Assembly: GCA_016293535.1 (NCBI GenBank) | Contig: JAEDEB010000041.1 | Coordinates: 1-19,715, forward strand | Direction of reading: 5' to 3' | Source of the DNA: Bacteroidales bacterium | Lineage (GTDB): Bacteria > Bacteroidota > Bacteroidia > Bacteroidales > UBA932 | DNA length: 19,715 nt | Part shown: piece by piece, positions 15,203-19,715 of the stretch | How positions within the stretch are numbered: position 1 is the stretch's first letter | How the letters are laid out: each line of letters begins with the position of its first letter | Program-made: the position numbers and the translations under genes | The notes under the pieces: generated by a model | Told to the model about the DNA's origin: nothing | The model's input: the letters and a program-made list of their open reading frames with translations, nothing else | Databases searched by the model: none

Positions 15203-16000
15203 ATGTCAAAAGGAATACTCGAAGGAAAGAAGGGCATAGTTTTCGGTGCCCTCAATGATATGTCCATAGCCTGGAAGACGGCTCAGGCCTGTGTTCGCGA
15301 AGGGGCGGAAATAGTGCTCACAAATACGGCGCTTGCGATGCGCCTCGGCACGATAAACGCTCTTGCGCAGGAGTGCAATGCGCCGGTCCTGGTGGCGGAC
15401 GCGACCAGTGTGGAGGATTTGGAAAAGCTCGTGGACGGGACTATGGAGCATTTCGGAGGCAAGTTCGATTTCGTGCTCCATTCGGTAGGAATGTCACCCA
15501 ATATCAGGAAGAACATTCCGTACGAAAAGCTCAATTACGATTTTCTGGACAAGACCCTGGATATCTCGGCCATATCCTTCCATAAACTTCTGCGGGTGCT
15601 CTATGCCAAGGATGCACTCAATCCCGGAGGCTCGGTGGTGGCGCTGACCTATATCGCAGGCGATCGCGCCGTAGCCGGATATTCCGACATGTCGGATGCC
15701 AAGGCGCTGCTGCAGTCCATTACGAGGAGTTTCGGAAATATCTATGCGCGTCACAACGGCGTGAGGGTCAATACGGTATCCCAGTCTCCGACGAAAACAT
15801 CAGCCGGACAGGGCATTGCCGGAATGGACAGAATGTTCGAATATGCCGACAAAATGTCCCCTCTGGGCAATGCCGATGCGCAGGATTGCGCAGACTACAT
15901 AGTCACCCTCTTCAGTGACTATACGAGGAAGGTCACGATGCAGAACCTTTACCACGACGGAGGTTTCTCAAGTATGGTATGCACCCCTGAGGTGCTTTGA
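15203..16000 (+). CDS. fabI: Enoyl-ACP reductase (FabI type)
   Basis: 265 residues. It reduces trans-2-enoyl-ACP with NAD(P)H, the last step of each elongation cycle. The divergent-SDR features of FabI are present: FGALNDMSIAW in the cofactor loop, Y150 in TYIAGDRA, Y160 in YSDMSDAK and K167, with the spacing of E. coli Y146/Y156/K163. HSVGMSPNIRKN, LDISAISFHKLL and TMQNLYHDGGFS match the Bacteroidota FabI sequences I know well. It lies 19 bases after fabG in the same operon. FabI is the target of triclosan-like inhibitors. Confidence 0.92.
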   Translation: MSKGILEGKKGIVFGALNDMSIAWKTAQACVREGAEIVLTNTALAMRLGTINALAQECNAPVLVADATSVEDLEKLVDGTMEHFGGKFDFVLHSVGMSPNIRKNIPYEKLNYDFLDKTLDISAISFHKLLRVLYAKDALNPGGSVVALTYIAGDRAVAGYSDMSDAKALLQSITRSFGNIYARHNGVRVNTVSQSPTKTSAGQGIAGMDRMFEYADKMSPLGNADAQDCADYIVTLFSDYTRKVTMQNLYHDGGFSSMVCTPEVL

Positions 16001-16006
16001 TAAGAT

Positions 16007-17515
16007 ATGATAAGGAAAGTGCTTGTTGCCAACCGCGGCGAAATTGCGGTCAGGGTGATGCGCTCGTGCTACGAGATGGGCATACGCACGGTTGCTGTAT
16101 TCAGCGAGGCGGATCGCAGCAGCCGCCATGTCATGTACGCTGACGAAGCGGAGTGCATAGGGCCGGCGTCTTCGCTGGAGAGCTATCTCTGCATCGACAG
16201 AATCATAGCAGCTGCGAAGAAACATAAGGCTGATGCGGTCCATCCCGGTTACGGTTTTCTTTCGGAGAATGCCGAATTTGCACGCCGATGCGCCCTGGAG
16301 GGGATTGTCTTCATAGGCCCGTCCCCGGAGACGATGGAGACTATGGGTGACAAGATAAGTGCGCGCCGGACTATGATTGACGCGGGAGTCCCTGTCGTTC
16401 CGGGAACCTGCGGAATGCTCGAATCGGCGGAAGAGGCGCTTCGAGTATGCGGGGAAATCGGCTATCCGGTGATGATCAAGGCGTCGATGGGAGGAGGCGG
16501 CAAGGGCATGAGGGTCGCGACCGGACCGGACGAGGTCCCGCAGATGTTCGAGGCCGCGCGCATGGAGGCCTTGTCGACTTTCGGTGACGGAACCGTATAC
16601 ATAGAGAAGTTCGTCGAATCGCCGCATCATATAGAGTTCCAGATACTCGGGGATATGCACGGAAATGTGGTCCATCTCTTCGACAGGGAATGCTCGGTTC
16701 AGCGGCGCCATCAGAAACTGGTGGAGGAGAGTCCAAGCCCCTTCCTCGACGCTGCGACCCGCAAGGCGATGGGCGAGGCGGCGGTGGCTGCCGCAAAGTA
16801 TGTCGGATATGTCGGAGCCGGGACGATAGAATTCCTCGTTGACAGGAACAGAAACTTCTATTTCCTTGAGATGAATACGAGGCTTCAGGTGGAACATCCT
16901 GTAACAGAGGAGGTTTGCGGAATAGACCTTGTGAAGCATCAGATAAGGATCGCGGACGGCGAGCCCCTTTCTTTCCGTCAGGAGGACATCAGGCAGAGGG
17001 GGCATTCCATCGAATGCCGTATATGTGCCGAGGATGCTGACAACGGCTTCCGTCCTTCTCCCGGACTTGTCAGGCAGTTGCTGGAACCGCAGGGAAAGGG
17101 AGTCAGGATAGACGCTTCCATTTACCAGGGCTACGAGATTCCTGTCCATTACGACCCCATGATAGGCAAGCTCATTGTCCATTCCTCACGCCGGGAGTAT
17201 GCCATAGAGAGGATGAGGCGCGCCCTGTATGAGTACAAGATCATTGGACTTACTACCAACCTGGGTTATCTGAGACGCATCATAGACGTCCCGGATTTCA
17301 AGAAAGGCTGCTATGACACCTCCTTCATCGAGGCCAATGCGGACAGGCTCGCCGCGCGGAAGGGCTATCACACCGATGCGGAGGATATTGCGGTGATTGC
17401 AGCTTATATGGATTACCTGATGAACTGTGAAGAGAACACCTCCGATACGGCGGACTCTTCGGCCCTGAGCCGCTGGAGAGCCTTCGGACTCGGAAAGGGT
17501 GTGCTGAGAATCTGA
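16007..17515 (+). CDS. accC: Biotin carboxylase subunit of an acyl-CoA carboxylase
   Basis: 502 residues. It carboxylates the biotin of the carrier protein with ATP and bicarbonate. The N-terminal domain begins KVLVANRGEIAVR; the ATP-grasp glycine loop is MIKASMGGGGKGMR (about 158-171); ECSVQRRHQKLVEESPSP and FLEMNTRLQVEHPVTE carry the metal and biotin-site residues. The C-terminal domain extends about 50 residues past the usual 450-residue AccC, as in propionyl/acetyl-CoA carboxylase alpha subunits of Bacteroidota, but carries no biotin domain; that is on the next gene. It starts 6 bases after the fabI stop. Confidence 0.9.
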   Translation: MIRKVLVANRGEIAVRVMRSCYEMGIRTVAVFSEADRSSRHVMYADEAECIGPASSLESYLCIDRIIAAAKKHKADAVHPGYGFLSENAEFARRCALEGIVFIGPSPETMETMGDKISARRTMIDAGVPVVPGTCGMLESAEEALRVCGEIGYPVMIKASMGGGGKGMRVATGPDEVPQMFEAARMEALSTFGDGTVYIEKFVESPHHIEFQILGDMHGNVVHLFDRECSVQRRHQKLVEESPSPFLDAATRKAMGEAAVAAAKYVGYVGAGTIEFLVDRNRNFYFLEMNTRLQVEHPVTEEVCGIDLVKHQIRIADGEPLSFRQEDIRQRGHSIECRICAEDADNGFRPSPGLVRQLLEPQGKGVRIDASIYQGYEIPVHYDPMIGKLIVHSSRREYAIERMRRALYEYKIIGLTTNLGYLRRIIDVPDFKKGCYDTSFIEANADRLAARKGYHTDAEDIAVIAAYMDYLMNCEENTSDTADSSALSRWRAFGLGKGVLRI

Positions 17516-17521
17516 CGTACC

Positions 17522-18034
17522 ATGGAAATAAGGATAGGTGACAGACTGGCGGAGGTTACTCTCATCTCCAAGGACGGCAACAAGGTCAGCGTTGAAGTTG
17601 ATGGCCGTGTCTACAACATAGATATCTGCATGTTCTCCAACGGACAGTGCTCCATACTCCACAAAGGGGTGTCTTACAATCCTTTCATCATACACGAAGA
17701 GGGGAGCAAGCATTACGGAGTCAGCCTCAACTACTCCGTTTACGAGATAGATATGCTGGACTCGCAGGCCAAGTATATGAGGATGAGGAAGCGCTCCTCC
17801 CTGGAGACTGCCGACGAGAAGGTTTCCGCCCCTATGCCTTCCAAGGTCATCAAACTTCTCGTGGAAGAGGGGCAGCAGGTGAAGAAGGGTGAGGGGCTGC
17901 TCGTGCTCGAGGCGATGAAGATGCAGTCCGTGGTGGAGGCGCCGAAGGACTGCACGGTAGTCAGAATCGCTTGCGCGGAGAATGACAGCGTGATGGCAAA
18001 CAAGGAACTTATGGTCCTCAAATTCAATGATTGA
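17522..18034 (+). CDS. Biotin carboxyl carrier protein
   Basis: 170 residues. The C-terminal biotinyl domain (about 101-168) has the invariant EAMKM with the biotinylated K133, preceded by APMPSKVIKLLVEEGQQVKKG. The N-terminal 95 residues form the beta-rich partner domain found in the Bacteroidota carrier proteins that work with PccB-type carboxyltransferases; it lacks the Ala/Pro-rich linker typical of E. coli AccB. It begins 6 bases after the biotin carboxylase stop and overlaps the carboxyltransferase start by 8 bases, so the three should be made together as one complex. Confidence 0.9.
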   Translation: MEIRIGDRLAEVTLISKDGNKVSVEVDGRVYNIDICMFSNGQCSILHKGVSYNPFIIHEEGSKHYGVSLNYSVYEIDMLDSQAKYMRMRKRSSLETADEKVSAPMPSKVIKLLVEEGQQVKKGEGLLVLEAMKMQSVVEAPKDCTVVRIACAENDSVMANKELMVLKFND

Positions 18035-19484
18035 CAAGGCTATGGGAAAAAAATTGACTGCATACGAAAGAATAGAGATTCTGCTCGACAGGGGGAGTTT
18101 CGTCGAGTTGGACAGATATGTGAAGCACCGCTGCACCGATTTCGGAATGGAGGACAGGAGGGTGGCAGGAGATGGCGTGGTCTGCGGCTATGGCAAGATA
18201 GACGGCAGGAATGTATTCGTCTATGCCTTCGACTTCAATGTGTTCGGCGGGTCTCTCAGCGCGGCGAACTCGAAGAAGATAGCGAAGGTGCAGGATATGG
18301 CCCTCAAATGCGGGGCGCCGATCATCGGGCTGAACGATTCCGGCGGCGCGCGCATTCAGGAGGGCGTGGAAAGCCTGACCGGTTTCGCGGAGATATTCCG
18401 CAGGAACGTGATGTCTTCCGGCGTGATTCCGCAGATAAGCGCAATCATGGGCCCATGTGCAGGCGGCTCCTGCTATTCCCCGGCACTGACCGACTTTATC
18501 CTCATGGTTGAAGGCGAAAGTCAGATGTTCATCACCGGCCCGAACGTGATTCGCGAAACAACCAACGAGGAATGCGACAAGGAATCGCTCGGCGGTGCCA
18601 GAGTCCATGCGACCGCGTCCGGAGTCAGTTCCCTGGTGTGCAGGGATGATGAGGAGTGTCTGATGACCATAAGGGAACTCCTTGGATTCATCCCTTCCAA
18701 CAATATGGAGGACGCTCCCGTGCGGTCGGCGACTGACGACGTGAACCGTCTCTGCCATGAACTGGACAATGTCGTGCCTGAAAATCCGAATATTCCGTAC
18801 AATATCAAGGATATCATCGAGCCTATATGTGACCAGCAGTATTTTTTCGAAATCCAGCCCGATTTCGCCAGGAACGTGGTCATAGGTTTCGGACGTATGG
18901 CGGGAAGGTCGGTAGGCTTCGTCGCAAACCAGCCGAACTACCTCGCAGGCGCCATTGACATCGATGCAAGCGACAAGGCGGCGCGGTTCATACAGTTCTG
19001 CGATGCCTTCAACATCCCCATAATCGCAATCGAGGATGTGCCGGGCTTCCTCCCTGGCGTTCAGCAAGAGCACGCAGGAATCATACGCCACGGGGCCAAG
19101 ATTGTTTATGCATTCGCGGAGGCTACGGTTCCGAAGATTACCCTCATCACCCGCAAAGCCTATGGCGGAGCATATATAGTGATGAATTCCAAACAGATAG
19201 GTGCTGACATCAATCTCGCATACCCTACAGCCGAGATTGCCGTGATGGGAGCAAAGGGAGCAGTCAGCATCCTTTACAGGAAGAAGGATCCGGAGAACAT
19301 CCCTCAGAGAATCAGGGAATACGAGGAAAAGTTCGCAAATCCGTACAGGGCTGCCGAACTGGGCTATGTGGACGATATAATCCAGCCTGCAGACACCCGT
19401 GCTGCCATTATCAAGGCTTTGGAGTGTTGCCGCAACAAGAGCGTGAGCAATCCTCCGAAGAAACACGGCAATATGCCAGTGTAG
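18027..19484 (+). CDS. Acyl-CoA carboxyltransferase (PccB/MmdA type)
   Basis: 485 residues with both crotonase-fold halves in one chain. N-terminal acyl-CoA site: LNDSGGARIQEGVESL and GPCAGGSCYSPALTDF. C-terminal biotin site: EDVPGFLPGVQQEHAGIIRHGAKI and RKAYGGAYIVMNSKQIGAD. It transfers CO2 from biotin to acetyl- or propionyl-CoA. Linkage to fab genes favours malonyl-CoA synthesis; the family also includes propionyl-CoA carboxylases and decarboxylases. The N-terminus is some 30-45 residues shorter than usual: the protein starts at the IDKAMGKKLTAYERI segment, and an in-frame stop at 17991 excludes extension. It overlaps the carrier gene by 8 bases. The same frame stays open after its TAG. 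Confidence 0.9.
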   Translation: MIDKAMGKKLTAYERIEILLDRGSFVELDRYVKHRCTDFGMEDRRVAGDGVVCGYGKIDGRNVFVYAFDFNVFGGSLSAANSKKIAKVQDMALKCGAPIIGLNDSGGARIQEGVESLTGFAEIFRRNVMSSGVIPQISAIMGPCAGGSCYSPALTDFILMVEGESQMFITGPNVIRETTNEECDKESLGGARVHATASGVSSLVCRDDEECLMTIRELLGFIPSNNMEDAPVRSATDDVNRLCHELDNVVPENPNIPYNIKDIIEPICDQQYFFEIQPDFARNVVIGFGRMAGRSVGFVANQPNYLAGAIDIDASDKAARFIQFCDAFNIPIIAIEDVPGFLPGVQQEHAGIIRHGAKIVYAFAEATVPKITLITRKAYGGAYIVMNSKQIGADINLAYPTAEIAVMGAKGAVSILYRKKDPENIPQRIREYEEKFANPYRAAELGYVDDIIQPADTRAAIIKALECCRNKSVSNPPKKHGNMPV

Positions 19485-19661
19485 TCTTCCCGAAAGCTGC
19501 TGGGCAGGCCTTACCTCGAGGAGATATACGAGCAGTATCCGGACTGCATTTCTCTGCTCCAGGTCGACGGCAACGATGACTGGAAGCTCCGTTTTTTCGA
19601 TTGCGGGATGCTTTGTCTGCTCAATGGCGGTGACGCTTGCCCAAGTCAGATTGCCGGGTGA
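19485..19661 (+). pseudogene. In-frame coding-like extension or gene remnant after the carboxyltransferase stop
   Basis: Directly after the TAG (19482-19484) the same frame runs 58 sense codons to TGA (19659-19661). The translation includes LLGRPYLEEIYEQYPDCI, then SLLQVDGNDDWKLRFFDCGM and LCLLNGGDACPSQIAG. Codon choice (TAC, GAG, GAC, CTC, GGC, AAC) matches the neighbouring genes. It has no ATG near its beginning, so it is not an obvious independent gene. I do not recognise the family. It could be a 5'-truncated remnant of another gene, a readthrough extension, or a small protein from a CTG start. Confidence 0.4.
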
Positions 19662-19667
19662 GCAAGC
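19635..19667 (+). terminator. Possible weak terminator at the right end
   Basis: GCTTGC (19635-19640) pairs with GCAAGC (19662-19667), with CC/GG pairing inside, across the end of the coding-like stretch. ATTGTGTAATAATT follows, only a moderate U-tract. It is the only terminator-like structure after the seven-gene operon within the window. Confidence 0.3.
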
Positions 19668-19715
19668 ATTGTGTAATAATTGGTAGGATAGTGTCAGTCC
19701 GGGAAAATATTCCTT

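Noticed and set aside
15968..17182. 404-residue minus-strand frame opposite the biotin carboxylase
   Set aside because: Antisense shadow; the plus strand encodes a full ATP-grasp biotin carboxylase.
18024..19466. 480-residue open frame on the minus strand opposite the carboxyltransferase
   Set aside because: It is an exact antisense shadow of a gene with complete catalytic motifs and GC-rich third positions; its translation shows no family pattern.
16007..19484. Reading the three-carboxylase cluster as oxaloacetate or glutaconyl-CoA decarboxylase
   Set aside because: There is no membrane sodium-pump beta subunit, and a biotin carboxylase is present, which fits an ATP-dependent acyl-CoA carboxylase.

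Overview
The window looks like a chromosomal segment of a Bacteroidales-type bacterium (phylum Bacteroidota). Several candidate promoters carry the Bacteroidota -7 element TAnnTTTG. Start codons lack clear Shine-Dalgarno sequences. The genes include a carboxypeptidase-regulatory/plug/barrel outer-membrane protein, an OmpA-family porin with a Pro-Glu linker, Bacteroidota-style lipoproteins and a Bacteroidota-type FabI. There are no phage, transposase, CRISPR, tRNA or rRNA genes.

Layout. Positions 1-525 hold no large gene. They contain a long imperfect inverted-repeat element (about 54-218), a strong terminator hairpin (222-266), a promoter (309-338) and a possible 21-residue peptide (392-457). 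The promoter should drive a large TonB-receptor-like outer-membrane protein (526-3021). A HAD-family phosphatase (3064-3909) and a Gfo/Idh/MocA oxidoreductase (3971-4996) follow on the same strand. Next, from its own promoter, comes a compact pair: a cysteine-rich 76-residue lipoprotein and an overlapping MauE/DoxX-thioredoxin membrane protein (5070-6246).

On the minus strand, a glycosidase-like lipoprotein (7307-8353) and a DeoR regulator (6505-7275) form a short operon. It ends at a terminator, and just beyond lies a C-terminal remnant of sn-glycerol-1-phosphate dehydrogenase (about 6165-6416). The divergent intergenic region 8354-8608 contains a second copy of the repeat arm seen at the left end. 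A D-aminoacylase-type amidohydrolase (8609-10201) and an OmpA-family protein (10227-11723) follow on the plus strand. They end at a bidirectional terminator shared with a convergent membrane-bound LytTR regulator (11841-12689).

From 12751 to 19484 runs a tight seven-gene fatty-acid operon: fabF, fabZ, fabG, fabI, a biotin carboxylase, a biotin carrier protein and a carboxyltransferase. The carboxylase can supply malonyl-CoA. FabF, FabG, FabZ and FabI then carry out condensation, ketoreduction, dehydration and enoyl reduction. No acpP, fabD or fabH is present in the window. After the carboxyltransferase stop, the same frame continues open for 58 coding-like codons.

The points most worth a second look are the repeat family, the lipoprotein/redox-protein pair, the truncated egsA/araM remnant, the seven-gene FAS operon with its own carboxylase, and the in-frame extension after the last gene.
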